From Amycolatopsis sp. WAC 01376 (lineage in GTDB: Bacteria > Actinomycetota > Actinomycetes > Mycobacteriales > Pseudonocardiaceae): 64,000 bases of DNA. The notes beneath the pieces were generated by a model, which was not told the DNA's origin, ran no database searches, and saw only the letters and a list, made by a program, of their open reading frames with translations. Each line of letters begins with the position of its first letter. Position 1 is the stretch's first letter. The translations under genes and the position numbers were made by a program. The stretch is from assembly GCF_003947415.1 (NCBI RefSeq), contig NZ_QHKL01000002.1, positions 1,302,001-1,366,000 on the forward strand, read 5' to 3'. Positions 16,141 through 25,900 of the stretch are shown piece after piece.

Positions 16141-16393
16141 ACTCACGAGTCAGTACCGAATGGACACTCGCCGTATTTCCGCTTCTGCGCCGCCATTCCT
16201 CCCCTTTGAACGCATCTGCGCCACCGCCAAGGAGTCACCCCCTGGTGGGGGTTGCCCTGACCGGCCCTGAGTAGCACGCTCGACTGTGAGTCCGATCACG
16301 GTCGCCCCGGGGTCGGTCCGTGACAACCGAATGACCGGCCGCTCCCGAACGACCCCGGACCAGCGCGGGGTTTCTCTTGCTTTTGGAGGCCTG
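16141..16393 (+). promoter_or_regulatory. Leader/promoter region of the coxSLMG genes
   Basis: 253 bp without a gene. It contains a small perfect hairpin, ACCCCC-TGGT-GGGGGT (16237-16252), and a GGAGG at 16385-16389 placed for the coxS ATG. I see no convincing -35/-10 pair and no recognisable riboswitch. Confidence 0.4.
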
Positions 16394-16924
16394 ATGCGCA
16401 TCACCGTCACCGTCGACGGAACCACCTACACAGACGACGTCGAGCCCCGGACCCTGCTCGTGCACCATCTGCGCGAACGGGTCGGGAAGGTAGGCACCGT
16501 GGTCGGTTGCGACACCAGCAACTGCGGAGCCTGCACCGTCCATCTCGACGGGCACAGCGTGAAGTCCTGTTCGGTACTCGCCGTCCAGGCCGACGGCTGC
16601 GAGGTCACCACGATCGAGGGACTCGCCCGCGACGGCGAACTGCATCCGGTGCAGAAGGCCTTCCACGAGAATCACGCGCTCCAGTGCGGTTTCTGCACGC
16701 CCGGCATGATCATGCAGTCGATCGACCTGCTCGCCGACAATCCCGATCCGGACGAGAAGGCCGTCCGGGAAGGTCTCGAAGGCAACCTGTGCCGGTGCAC
16801 GGGTTATCAGAACATCGTCCGCGCGGTCCGCGACGCCGCCCACCAGATGCGGCCCGGTGCCGGTCCCGAGGCCGAGCGGCTCGCCTCGGACACCGCTTCC
16901 CGTGTCGGCGCGGGTGGTGAGTGA
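16394..16924 (+). CDS. coxS: CO-dehydrogenase-type molybdenum hydroxylase, small [2Fe-2S] subunit
   Basis: 176 residues with two iron-sulfur domains. The plant-ferredoxin-like cluster ligands are in [13 protein letters not shown] (with a further Cys in SVKSCSV), and the second cluster in QCGFCTPGM and NLCRCTGY. It passes electrons from the molybdenum site to FAD. The start ATG 16394 has GGAGG five bases upstream. The C-terminal 20 or so residues beyond the last helix are low-complexity. Its stop overlaps the coxL ATG by one base; coxS-L-M order is the form II arrangement. Confidence 0.93.
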   Translation: MRITVTVDGTTYTDDVEPRTLLVHHLRERVGKVGTVVGCDTSNCGACTVHLDGHSVKSCSVLAVQADGCEVTTIEGLARDGELHPVQKAFHENHALQCGFCTPGMIMQSIDLLADNPDPDEKAVREGLEGNLCRCTGYQNIVRAVRDAAHQMRPGAGPEAERLASDTASRVGAGGE

Positions 16925-19362
16925 TGACCTCCACGATCGAACCGGAGGTCGGCAAGTCCCGTCGCCGCAAGGAGGACGAGCGCCTCATCACCGGCAGGAC
17001 CCGCTGGACCGACAACCTGACCCTGCCCGGCATGCTGCATCTCGCGGTGCTCCGCAGCCCGTTCGCGCACGCCAAGATCGTCTCGATCGACGTCACCGAG
17101 GCGAAGGCCGCGCCGGGTGTGGTCGCGGTGTTCACCGGGAAGGACCTCGACCCGGAGAGCGCCATCGGCATGCCGTGCGCGTGGCCGATCACCCCGGACA
17201 TGAAGTCGCCGAGGCGGCCCATCCTCGCTTCGGACACGGTGAACTTCGCCGGCGAGGGTGTCGCGGTGGTCGTCGCCCGGACGTCGGCCGAAGCGCACGA
17301 CGCGCTCGAGTCGATCGACGTCGAGTACGACGAACTGCCGGTCGTTCTCGGGCTCGAGAACGCGCTCGCCGAGGGCGCGCCACTGGTGCACGAGGACCTC
17401 GGCACCAACCAGAACGCGGTCTGGGTCTTCGACTCCGCCGACGCGGGCACCGGCTCCAGCGTCGAGGACGCGATCTCGAACTCCGAGGTCGTGCTCAAAC
17501 GGCGCTTCCGTCAGCAGCGGCTGGTGCCGGCGTTCATGGAACCGCGGGCGTGCGTCGTCGACCCGACGGGCAGCCAGCTGGTCATGTGGTCGGCCACCCA
17601 GGTCCCGCACATCCTCAAGACGATGACCGCGGCCACGCTCGGCCTGCCCGAGCACAAGGTGCGGGTGATCGCGCCGGACGTCGGCGGCGGGTTCGGCGGC
17701 AAGATCGCCGTGCTGCCCGAGGAGATGATGTCGACGCTCATCGCCCAGCGGCTCGGCAAACCGGTCAAGTGGACCGAGTCCCGGTCGGAGACGATGGTCG
17801 CCGCGCACCACGGCCGCGACCAGATCCAGGATCTCACCATCACCGCGAACCGCGACGGCACGGTGACCGGCCTCAAGGTCGAACTGCTCGCCGACATGGG
17901 CGCATACCTCGGGCTGGTCGGCCCCGGCGTGCCGATCCTCGGCGCGTTCATGTTCAACGCCATCTACAAGTTCCCGGCGTACCACTTCTCCTGCACCAAC
18001 GTGTTCACCAACACCACGCTCACCGACGCGTATCGCGGCGCCGGGCGGCCGGAGGCCACGTTCGGCATCGAGCGGATGATGGACGAACTCGCCGTCGAGC
18101 TGGGCATGGACCCGCTGGAGATCCGCGAGAAGAACTGGATCAAACACGAGGAATTCCCGTTCACCACGGTGGCCGGGCTGACCTACGACTCGGGCGACTA
18201 CGAGGCCGCGACCGCCAAGGCCAAGCAGCTCTTCGACTACGACGGCCTCCGCCGCGAACAGAAGGAACGGCGGGAATCGGGCGACCCGGTCCAGCTCGGC
18301 ATCGGCATCTCGACGTTCACCGAGATGTGCGGTCTCGCGCCGTCACGGGTGCTCGGCTCGCTGGACTACGCGGCGGGCGGCTGGGAGCACGCGGAGATCC
18401 GGGTGCTGCCGACCGGCAAGATCGAGGTCATCACCGGCGCCTCCGCGCACGGCCAGGGCCACGAGACGGCGTGGAGCCAGATCGTCGCCGACAAACTCGG
18501 CATCCCGTTCGAGGACATCGAGGTCATCCACGGCGACACCCAGTCCTCGCACAAGGGCATGGACACCTACGGCTCGCGGTCGCTGGTGGTCGGCGGGATC
18601 GCCGTGGTCAACGCGGCGGACAAGGTGCTCGCCAAGGCCAAGCCGATCGCGGCGCATCTGATGGAGTGCGCCGAGGACGACCTCGAATTCTCGGCGGGCA
18701 AGTTCTCGGTCAAGGGCACGGATTCCTCGACATCCATCCAGGACATCGCGTGGGCCGTGTTCTCGGCGCACAACCTGCCGGACGGCGTCGAACCCTCGCT
18801 GGATTCGTCGGACACGTTCGATCCGGAGAACTTCTCCTTCCCGCACGGCACGCATCTGTGCGCGGCCGAGGTCGACACCGAAACCGGGCGTGTGCGGTTG
18901 CGCTCCTACGTCTGCGTCGACGACGTCGGCGTGGCCGTCAATCCGCTGATCGTCGAAGGCCAGGTGCACGGCGGACTCGCGCAGGGCATCGCGCAGGCGT
19001 TGTTCGAGGAGGCCGTCCACGACGAAGGCGGCACGCTGACCACCGGGACGTTCGCCGACTACCTGCTCCCGTCGGCGGCGGACCTGCCCAGCTTCACCAC
19101 CGACCGCACCGAGACACCATCGACGACGAACCCGTTGGGCGCCAAGGGAGTCGGTGAGGCGGGCACGATCGCCTCGACCCCGGCGGTGGTCAACGCCGTG
19201 GTCGACGCCGTCCGGCACTTCGGGGTGAACGACATCGAAATGCCGCTGACCCCGATGCGGGTCTGGAACGCCATCCAGCACCGGTCGGCCGCCGAGGGCG
19301 GACTGGGTTCCGAAGCCGGTGGCGGTCTCGGTTCGATCGACGCCACCGGAGGTGCCCAGTGA
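16924..19362 (+). CDS. coxL: Molybdenum hydroxylase large subunit, form II CO-dehydrogenase type
   Basis: 812-residue molybdopterin-binding subunit. It has the GGGFGGK Mo-cofactor loop near residue 257, the active-site loop AYRGAGR near 369-375, and the catalytic Glu in GVGEAGT near 745. True aerobic CO dehydrogenases (form I) have AYxCSFR with a Cu-binding Cys; the AYxGAGR loop here is the form II signature, so CO may not be the physiological substrate, and an aldehyde, purine or other heterocycle is possible. An alternative GTG start lies three bases upstream. It overlaps coxM as GTGA. Confidence 0.92.
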   Translation: MTSTIEPEVGKSRRRKEDERLITGRTRWTDNLTLPGMLHLAVLRSPFAHAKIVSIDVTEAKAAPGVVAVFTGKDLDPESAIGMPCAWPITPDMKSPRRPILASDTVNFAGEGVAVVVARTSAEAHDALESIDVEYDELPVVLGLENALAEGAPLVHEDLGTNQNAVWVFDSADAGTGSSVEDAISNSEVVLKRRFRQQRLVPAFMEPRACVVDPTGSQLVMWSATQVPHILKTMTAATLGLPEHKVRVIAPDVGGGFGGKIAVLPEEMMSTLIAQRLGKPVKWTESRSETMVAAHHGRDQIQDLTITANRDGTVTGLKVELLADMGAYLGLVGPGVPILGAFMFNAIYKFPAYHFSCTNVFTNTTLTDAYRGAGRPEATFGIERMMDELAVELGMDPLEIREKNWIKHEEFPFTTVAGLTYDSGDYEAATAKAKQLFDYDGLRREQKERRESGDPVQLGIGISTFTEMCGLAPSRVLGSLDYAAGGWEHAEIRVLPTGKIEVITGASAHGQGHETAWSQIVADKLGIPFEDIEVIHGDTQSSHKGMDTYGSRSLVVGGIAVVNAADKVLAKAKPIAAHLMECAEDDLEFSAGKFSVKGTDSSTSIQDIAWAVFSAHNLPDGVEPSLDSSDTFDPENFSFPHGTHLCAAEVDTETGRVRLRSYVCVDDVGVAVNPLIVEGQVHGGLAQGIAQALFEEAVHDEGGTLTTGTFADYLLPSAADLPSFTTDRTETPSTTNPLGAKGVGEAGTIASTPAVVNAVVDAVRHFGVNDIEMPLTPMRVWNAIQHRSAAEGGLGSEAGGGLGSIDATGGAQ

Positions 19363-20213
19363 TCCCGGCCCCGTTCGACTACGTCGCTCCGTCCACAGTG
19401 GACGAAGCGATCAGCGCGCTCGCCGAAGCGGGCGAGGACGCCAAGGTGCTGGCGGGCGGGCAAAGCCTGCTTCCGGTGCTGCGGATGCGGCTCGCCACGC
19501 CGACCACGCTGGTCGACCTCGGGAAGGTCGCCGAACTGCGTGGTGGCGCCGACGACGGCGACGCGCTGGTCATCGGCTCGATGACCACGCATTACGACGT
19601 CCAGCGGGACGCGCTGGTCGCCGAGCACGCCGCGTTGCTCAAGGCCGCCACCGACACGGTCGCCGATCCGCAGATCCGCCATCGAGGCACGTTCGGCGGC
19701 GCCATCGCGCACGCCGATCCCGCCGGCGACCTGCTCGCCCCCGTGCTCGCGCTCGGCTGCGAACTCGTCGTCGCCGGGCCGGGTGGACGGCGGACGGTCG
19801 CCGCGGCGGACTTCTTCCAGGACATGTTCACCACCGCGCTCGCCGCGGACGAGCTCCTGATCGAGGTCCGCGTGCCGAAGCACACCGGCTGGCGCGCCCA
19901 CTACGAGAAGTTCAACCGGGTCGCCCAGGCGTGGTCGATGGTCGCGGTCGCGGCCTGCGTCCGCACCGAGGCGGGCACCATCGAGGAGGCGCGGGTCGCG
20001 CTGACCAACATGGGCTCGACACCGGTGCGGGCGGCCGGGGTCGAGGAGGCACTGGTCGGCTGCGCGGCCACCGCCGAAGCGATCCGCGGCGCGGCCGAAC
20101 GCGCGGCCGAGGGCACGAACCCCACGGCCGACGGCAATTCCGATGTCGAGTACCGGCAGCACCTCGCCAGGGTGCTGACCGGACGGGCGGTTCTCGCCGC
20201 GGCAGGCGCCTGA
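19359..20213 (+). CDS. coxM: Molybdenum hydroxylase FAD-binding medium subunit
   Basis: 284 residues of the FAD-binding PCMH type. The FAD loop AGGQSLLPVLRMR is near residues 32-44, and the TFGGAIAHADPAGDL motif near 109-123 corresponds to the TIGG motif of the family. It accepts electrons from CoxS and passes them on. It starts with GTG overlapping the coxL stop by 4 bp. The short 3' gap (21 bp) to coxG shows that all four genes form one transcript. Confidence 0.93.
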   Translation: MIPAPFDYVAPSTVDEAISALAEAGEDAKVLAGGQSLLPVLRMRLATPTTLVDLGKVAELRGGADDGDALVIGSMTTHYDVQRDALVAEHAALLKAATDTVADPQIRHRGTFGGAIAHADPAGDLLAPVLALGCELVVAGPGGRRTVAAADFFQDMFTTALAADELLIEVRVPKHTGWRAHYEKFNRVAQAWSMVAVAACVRTEAGTIEEARVALTNMGSTPVRAAGVEEALVGCAATAEAIRGAAERAAEGTNPTADGNSDVEYRQHLARVLTGRAVLAAAGA

Positions 20214-20234
20214 CAAGAGAAGGGAGGTCGGCCC

Positions 20235-20873
20235 GTGCGGCTCGACCACGAATTCACCGTTCCCGCCCCGGTCGACGAGGTCTGGAAGGCCGTCATCGAC
20301 CCGGAACGGGTGGCGCCGTGCATGCCCGGCGCCACCCTCACCGAAGTCGAAGGGGACGCCTTCAAAGGCACGGTGAAGGTCAAGCTCGGGCCGATCTCCC
20401 TGCTCTACAAGGGAACCGGCCAGTTCGTCGAGAAGGACGCCGACGCGAAGAAGGTGGTCATCAAGGCCGCCGGAAAGGACGCCCGCGGTGCGGGCACGGC
20501 GTCTGCGACGGTGACGCTCACCCTGACCGAGAAGGACGGCGTCACCCATGGCGCGGTCGCCACGGAGCTGGCCGTCACCGGTAAACCCGCGCAGTTCGGG
20601 CGCGGGATGATCTCCGAGGTCGGCGGCAAGATCCTCGACTCGTTCGCGGAGTGCCTGTCCGGCAAACTCGGCACGCCAGAGCCCGAGCCCGAGAAACCCC
20701 GGGAACGCCCGCCGTTGCAAGCGGTCAAGCCGGTGACCGAGGGCGAAGCCATCGACCTGATGGAGTATGTGGGCGAATCCGTGGTCAAACGCGCGGCGCC
20801 GGTGCTGGTGGCCCTCGCCGGGGTGCTCCTGGTGGTCGCGATCGTGCGGGCTGTGACGCGGCGCGCACAGTGA
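20235..20873 (+). CDS. coxG: CoxG-like SRPBCC protein with C-terminal membrane anchor
   Basis: 212 residues. Residues 1-145 form a START/SRPBCC hydrophobic-pocket domain (CoxG/DUF1857-like: FTVPAPVDEVWKAVID, PCMPGATLTE). Then comes a Pro/Glu-rich linker, and a single transmembrane helix near 186-205 ends in RAVTRRAQ. CoxG proteins link CO-dehydrogenase-type enzymes to the membrane and are thought to carry quinone to them. The GTG start has GGGAGG upstream. Its presence implies that this form II enzyme feeds electrons to the respiratory chain. Confidence 0.88.
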   Translation: MRLDHEFTVPAPVDEVWKAVIDPERVAPCMPGATLTEVEGDAFKGTVKVKLGPISLLYKGTGQFVEKDADAKKVVIKAAGKDARGAGTASATVTLTLTEKDGVTHGAVATELAVTGKPAQFGRGMISEVGGKILDSFAECLSGKLGTPEPEPEKPRERPPLQAVKPVTEGEAIDLMEYVGESVVKRAAPVLVALAGVLLVVAIVRAVTRRAQ

Positions 20874-20915
20874 CATAGAAGGAAATAGCCGGGGCCCGCC
20901 ACCGTTGAACCCCGT

Positions 20916-21974
20916 ATGAAGGCGGATCACGAAGTCGACGTGGTGGTGGTCGGGGCCGGTCAGGCCGGTCTGTCGGCGGCGTATCACCTGCGCCGCGCGG
21001 GATTCGCCAACGAGGCGGGCTTCGTCGTGCTCGACCACGGCAAACGACCCGGCGGCGCCTGGCAGTACCGCTGGCCTTCGCTGGTGATGGAGAAGGTCCA
21101 CGGCGTCCACGACCTTCCGGGTATGTCCTTCGGCACCCCGGATCCGAAACAGCCCGCGGCCGAGGCCGTCGCCGAGTACTTCGGCCGTTTCGAGCGCACC
21201 TACGACCTTCCGGTCCATCGGCCCGTCGACGTCCTGTCGGTGAGCGCCGAGGACGATCGGCTGGTCGTGGCGAGCGCTGCGGAAAGCTGGGCCGCGCGTG
21301 CGGTGATCAGCGCGACCGGCACCTGGGACCGCCCGTTCTGGCCGTACTACCCGGGGCAGGAGACCTTCCGCGGCCGCCAGCTGCACACCGCGGACTACAC
21401 CGGCGTCGGCGACTTCCGCGGCAAACGCGTCGTCGTGGTCGGCGGTGGCGCGTCGGCCGTCCAGCTGCTGCTGGAGATGGCGCCCTTCACGCGCTCGACG
21501 CGCTGGGTGACGCGGCGTCCGCCGGTCTGGCGCGACGAGCCGTTCAGTGAGGACTGGGGCCGGGAGGCCGTCGCCAAGGTCGACCGGCGGGTCCGGGAGG
21601 GCCTGCCGCCGAAAAGCGTCGTGAGCGTGACCGATCTGGCGGTGACGCCCGAGGTGCGCGCGGGGATCGACGCGGGCATCCTCGACCGGCGTCCGATGTT
21701 CCAGCGGATCACGCCGGACGGGGTGGAGTGGGCGGACGGCACCTTCGAACCCGCCGACATCATCCTGTGGGCCACCGGATTCCGTGCCGCGATCGACCAT
21801 CTCGCGCCGTTGCGCCTGCGCGCGCCGGGCGGCGGGATCCGGATGGACGGCACCCGGGTCGTCGCCGAGCCGCGGCTGCACCTGGTCGGCTATGGCCCGT
21901 CCGCCAGCACCGTCGGCGCGAACCGGGCGGGGCGAGCGGCCGTCACCGAGATCCGGCGCCTGCTCGGACGCTGA
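20916..21974 (+). CDS. FAD/NAD(P)-binding flavoprotein oxidoreductase (FMO-like)
   Basis: 352 residues with two dinucleotide-binding motifs: VVVGAGQAGLSAAYHL at residues 10-25 for FAD and VVVVGGGASAVQLL near 170-184 for NADPH. SATGTWDRPFWPYYPG between them is typical of flavin-containing monooxygenase and thioredoxin-reductase-like proteins. The role is unknown; it could oxygenate a small substrate or reduce a carrier. It follows coxG by 42 bp in the same direction and may be part of that transcript. Convergent overlap of 32 bp with the hydrolase gene. Confidence 0.8.
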   Translation: MKADHEVDVVVVGAGQAGLSAAYHLRRAGFANEAGFVVLDHGKRPGGAWQYRWPSLVMEKVHGVHDLPGMSFGTPDPKQPAAEAVAEYFGRFERTYDLPVHRPVDVLSVSAEDDRLVVASAAESWAARAVISATGTWDRPFWPYYPGQETFRGRQLHTADYTGVGDFRGKRVVVVGGGASAVQLLLEMAPFTRSTRWVTRRPPVWRDEPFSEDWGREAVAKVDRRVREGLPPKSVVSVTDLAVTPEVRAGIDAGILDRRPMFQRITPDGVEWADGTFEPADIILWATGFRAAIDHLAPLRLRAPGGGIRMDGTRVVAEPRLHLVGYGPSASTVGANRAGRAAVTEIRRLLGR

Positions 21975-22809
21975 CGTCGTCGAGAATCCGAGCCAGCCCG
22001 GCGGGCCGCCGGAAGAAGCCGGCGTGACTGCTTTCGAGATCGCGGACGTCGAACGGGTTCTCCGGGGTGAGCGCGTCGCCCTCGGCGATGTAGAGGTCCT
22101 GCGCGGCCGGCGGCATCGAGCGGTCCTTGGTCAGCCTGACGAACGTATGCGGGATGCGCCCCCAGGTGTCCTTGCCGGCGCGATGGTCCCACTCGGTCCC
22201 GGCCAGCCAGAACACCTCGTCCGGCTGGCTCGTCACGATGACCTGGAGGAACTGCTCTTCGGTGAGTTCGCCGGAGATGGCCCTGCGCAGCGCGTCACGC
22301 TGGGCGCGGTCGGCGCCGCGCCAGTTGACGCGGACGAAACCCTGGCGCGCCGGGTCGCCGACGAGAAGTGGCGCGGTCGCGGTGAAGAGATCGGAGGACG
22401 ACCACGCGGGCAACCCCGGGTACTCACCGGGCGCGCGGTCCACCGGGCATTGCGCGGCGACGTAGACGACCCGGTCGATCAGTTCGGGGATCGCGTTGGC
22501 GGCGGCGGTGACCGGGAGCCCGCCGAAACTGTGCGCGACCAGCACGACCGGGCCGTGGCGGCGCGCCAGCCGTACCGCGTCGACGACCTGCCCGACGAAG
22601 TCGTCCGCGGTCACGTCGCTCATCGCTGACGGCTCGGCGGCGAAGGTTGCGAGGTCCTGTTCGTAATAGGCCCTGGTGATACCCGCGCCGCGGCCGGGGA
22701 GATCGACGGCGAGCGTCCGATGCCCGCGTGCCGCCATTTCCCGCTGGGTGGCCGACCAGGAGTGTCCCGAACTTCCCGAACCGTGCACGAAAACGAAAGT
22801 GGGAATCAT
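21943..22809 (-). CDS. Alpha/beta hydrolase
   Basis: 288-residue esterase-like protein. It shows the oxyanion-hole segment FVHGSGSSGHSW near residue 7, the nucleophile elbow VAHSFGGLP near 97, and a catalytic His at the C terminus (ESSHAGFF). It resembles the salicylate esterase/hydroxynitrile lyase-like EstC group. The start is uncertain: ATG 22809 begins the fold, but a GTG at 22836 is in frame and neither has a strong ribosome site. Its 3' end overlaps the convergent flavoprotein gene by 32 bp. Confidence 0.82.
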   Translation of the reverse strand: MIPTFVFVHGSGSSGHSWSATQREMAARGHRTLAVDLPGRGAGITRAYYEQDLATFAAEPSAMSDVTADDFVGQVVDAVRLARRHGPVVLVAHSFGGLPVTAAANAIPELIDRVVYVAAQCPVDRAPGEYPGLPAWSSSDLFTATAPLLVGDPARQGFVRVNWRGADRAQRDALRRAISGELTEEQFLQVIVTSQPDEVFWLAGTEWDHRAGKDTWGRIPHTFVRLTKDRSMPPAAQDLYIAEGDALTPENPFDVRDLESSHAGFFRRPAGLARILDDVSVRAGAGSR

Positions 22810-22984
22810 GCCTTCGAGTGTGGCGTATTCCGGCACCCGCTGAGCTCGGTCGCCCCAAAGGGTGGCAAAGAATGGTCGGCCGGGCGTTGTTCGGACTCCT
22901 GTTCGCCGTCCGGTATCTCCGGAAGGTCACACCCACACCTTTCGACCGGGAACAAAACCGCGATATTCGCCATGGGGGATGAAC

Positions 22985-25900
22985 ATGTCTTCGATTCACC
23001 ACGCCGCACCGCCTGATCGCGTCCGTTCCGGTACCTGCCTTCCGGAGCTGCTCGGGCACTGGTCGGGAACGCGGCCGGACGCGGTCGCCGTCGTCGACGG
23101 CGATCGCGAAATGACTTTTCGCGGACTCGAAGAAGCGAGTACGGGACTCGCCGCGCACCTCGCCGGGCTGGAAATCGGCGCGAACGACACCGTCGGCCTG
23201 TACGTCGAGCCTTCCGCGGACCTGATGGTCGGCGTCTGGGGCATTCTCTTTTCCGGTGCGGCTTATCTGCCGTTGTCCCCGGAGTATCCGGAAGACCGGT
23301 TGCGGTACATGCTCGAAGACAGCCATACCGGCGTCGTCGTCACGCAGCCGCATCTCGCCGGGCGGCTCGCCGGATGGGTGCCCGACGGGACACGGATCGT
23401 GTCGGTGGCCGAGGCCGGAGGCGGGATTCCGCGCGGTCCTTCGCCGGACTCGCTCGCCTATGTCATCTACACCTCCGGCAGCACCGGGAAACCGAAGGGC
23501 GTGATGATCGAGCACCACAGTGTCGTGTCGCAGCTGCGTTGGCTCCAGGCCTGCGGACATCTGGACACGAACGTCACGGTGCTGCAGAAGACACCGATGA
23601 GTTTCGACGCCGCGCAATGGGAGATCCTGGCGCCCGCCGCGGGTGCCCGCGTGGTGCTGGGCGCGCCGGGGAGTTTCCGGGATCCCGAAGCCCTGATCGA
23701 CACGGTGGTGAAGCACGACGTCACCACTCTGCAGTGCGTCCCGACATTGCTGCAGGCGTTGCTCGACACGGAACGCCTCGACGGCTGCACCTCCTTGCGG
23801 AAGCTGTTCTCCGGCGGTGAGGCGCTTTCGCGTCGGCTCGCCAAGGAACTCGCCCGCGAGCTGCCGTCGGCGCGACTGGTCAACCTCTACGGGCCGACCG
23901 AATGCACGATCAACGCGACCGCCCACGTCGTCGACCCGGACACGCTCGACGACGGCGCCGGGACGGTCCCGATCGGCGTGCCTGTCGACAACACCCAGTG
24001 CTTCGTGCTCGACGCCGACCTCGCCCCGGTCGACATCGGGGAGACGGGCGAACTGTACATCGGAGGTGTCCAGCTGGCCCGTGGCTACCTGAACCGGCCC
24101 GAGCAGACGAGCGAGAAGTTCGTGCCGAACCCGTTCATCCCGACCGAACGGTTGTACCGCACCGGTGATCTCGTCCGCTGGAACGCGGACGGCACCCTCC
24201 AGTTCGTCGGCCGAGCTGACAACCAGGTCAAGCTACGCGGTTACCGCGTGGAACTCGACGAGATCGCGGTGGCGATCGAGGAGCACACCTGGGTGCGCCG
24301 GGCCGCGGCGGCGGTGACCGACGACCCGCGGACCGGGTCGAAGGCGCTCGTCGCTTGCGTGGAGCTGAATCCGCGCGAGGCCGCGGTGATGGATCAGGGC
24401 AACCACGGCGGGCACCACCAGTCGAAGGCCGACAAGCTGCAGGTCAAGGCGCAGCTGTCGAATCCAGGCGTACGCGACGGCGGGGATCGTCCGGTGATCG
24501 CGTTGCCGGGCAAGCGGGAGACCGGGCATCAGCGCCGGGAGGTGTTCGCCCGCAAGACTTATCGCCACTATGAGGGCGGCGCCGTCACCCGCGACGACCT
24601 CGCCGCGCTCCTGACACCGGGCCCCGTCGGCACGTACTCCCGTGAACCCGGCGAGCTCGCGTTCGCCGAACTGGGCGAGCTCCTGCGGTGGTTCGGCCGG
24701 TTCAATAGCGACGAGCGGCTGTTGCCGAAGTACTCCTACGCCTCGCCAGGTGCGCTTTACGCGACACAGCTGTACCTGGAGACCAGTGGTCTCGATGGCC
24801 TCGGCGCCGGGATGTACTACTACCACCCGATCGACCACACCCTGGTCCGGATCGGCGCGAGCGCGGACAGCGGGCATTCGGTGCATTTCATCGGCCGTAC
24901 CGGCGCCATCGAGCCGGTCTACAAGAACAACATCCGCGAGGTTCTCGAATTCGAGGCAGGCCATATGGTCGGGGTGTTCGAGGAGATCCTTCCCGGATAC
25001 GGCCTCACGATCAGCCCGGCGGCGTTCGACCCCGCGGTCGCCGTCCGCGCCGAGGCCGCCGCCGACGACCACTATCTCGGCACGTTCTCCTTGCACGCCA
25101 ACGACGGCGAGCCACGACGGGACGACATCGAGCTGTTCGTGCAAACCCATCCGGGGTGTGTCGAAGGACTGGTCGCCGGCACCTACCGCTGGCGGGACGG
25201 CGACTTCGAACGGATCTCCGCCGAGCTGATCGAGTCCAAGCACGTGATCGCGATCAACCAGCAGGTGTACGGGCGCGCGGCCTTCGGCATCACCGCGGTC
25301 AGCCGCACCGCCGACGAGCGACTGGAGTACGTCGGTCTCGGCGCCAAGCTGCATCACTTGCAGCGCAACGGTTTCGGCTTCGGCTTCATGTCGGCGGGCT
25401 ACAGTTCGAAGAGCGGTCACCCGCTACCCGCCGCCCGGCGGATCGACGACATCCTCGCCGGGCAGGGCATCGCCCCCGGACCGTCGTACTTCTTCCTCGG
25501 CGGCAAGGTGAGCCCGGAGCAGACACGCAGCGAGGGCATGCGGGAAGACGCAGTGCACATGAAGGGCCCGGCGGAGATCATCCGCGACGAACTCGCGACC
25601 ACCCTGCCCGACTACATGCTCCCCAACCGGGTGCTGGTGCTGGACACGTTGCCGTTGACCGCCAACGGAAAGGTCGACGCGAACGCGCTGGCGGAGACCG
25701 ACGCCGTCCGCTCCGCGAGCAGTGGCGCGCCGTACGTCGCGCCCTCGACGAGCCATGAACGGTGGCTGGCCGAGGTGTGGGGCAAGGCGCTGAACTACGA
25801 CGACGTCTCGGCCCGCGACGACTTCTTCGCCGCGGGCGGCAACTCGCTGACCGCGGTCTCGCTGGTGAACCGGATCAATCGCGAGTACGGCACCCGGCTG

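Noticed and set aside
16924..19362. True (form I) aerobic CO dehydrogenase
   Set aside because: The active-site loop is AYRGAGR, without the Cys that binds copper, and the gene order is S-L-M.
24500..25500. Stand-alone SagB-like RiPP maturation oxidase
   Set aside because: It is an in-frame domain inside the NRPS, with adenylation, carrier and thioesterase segments on both sides, as in indigoidine synthetase.
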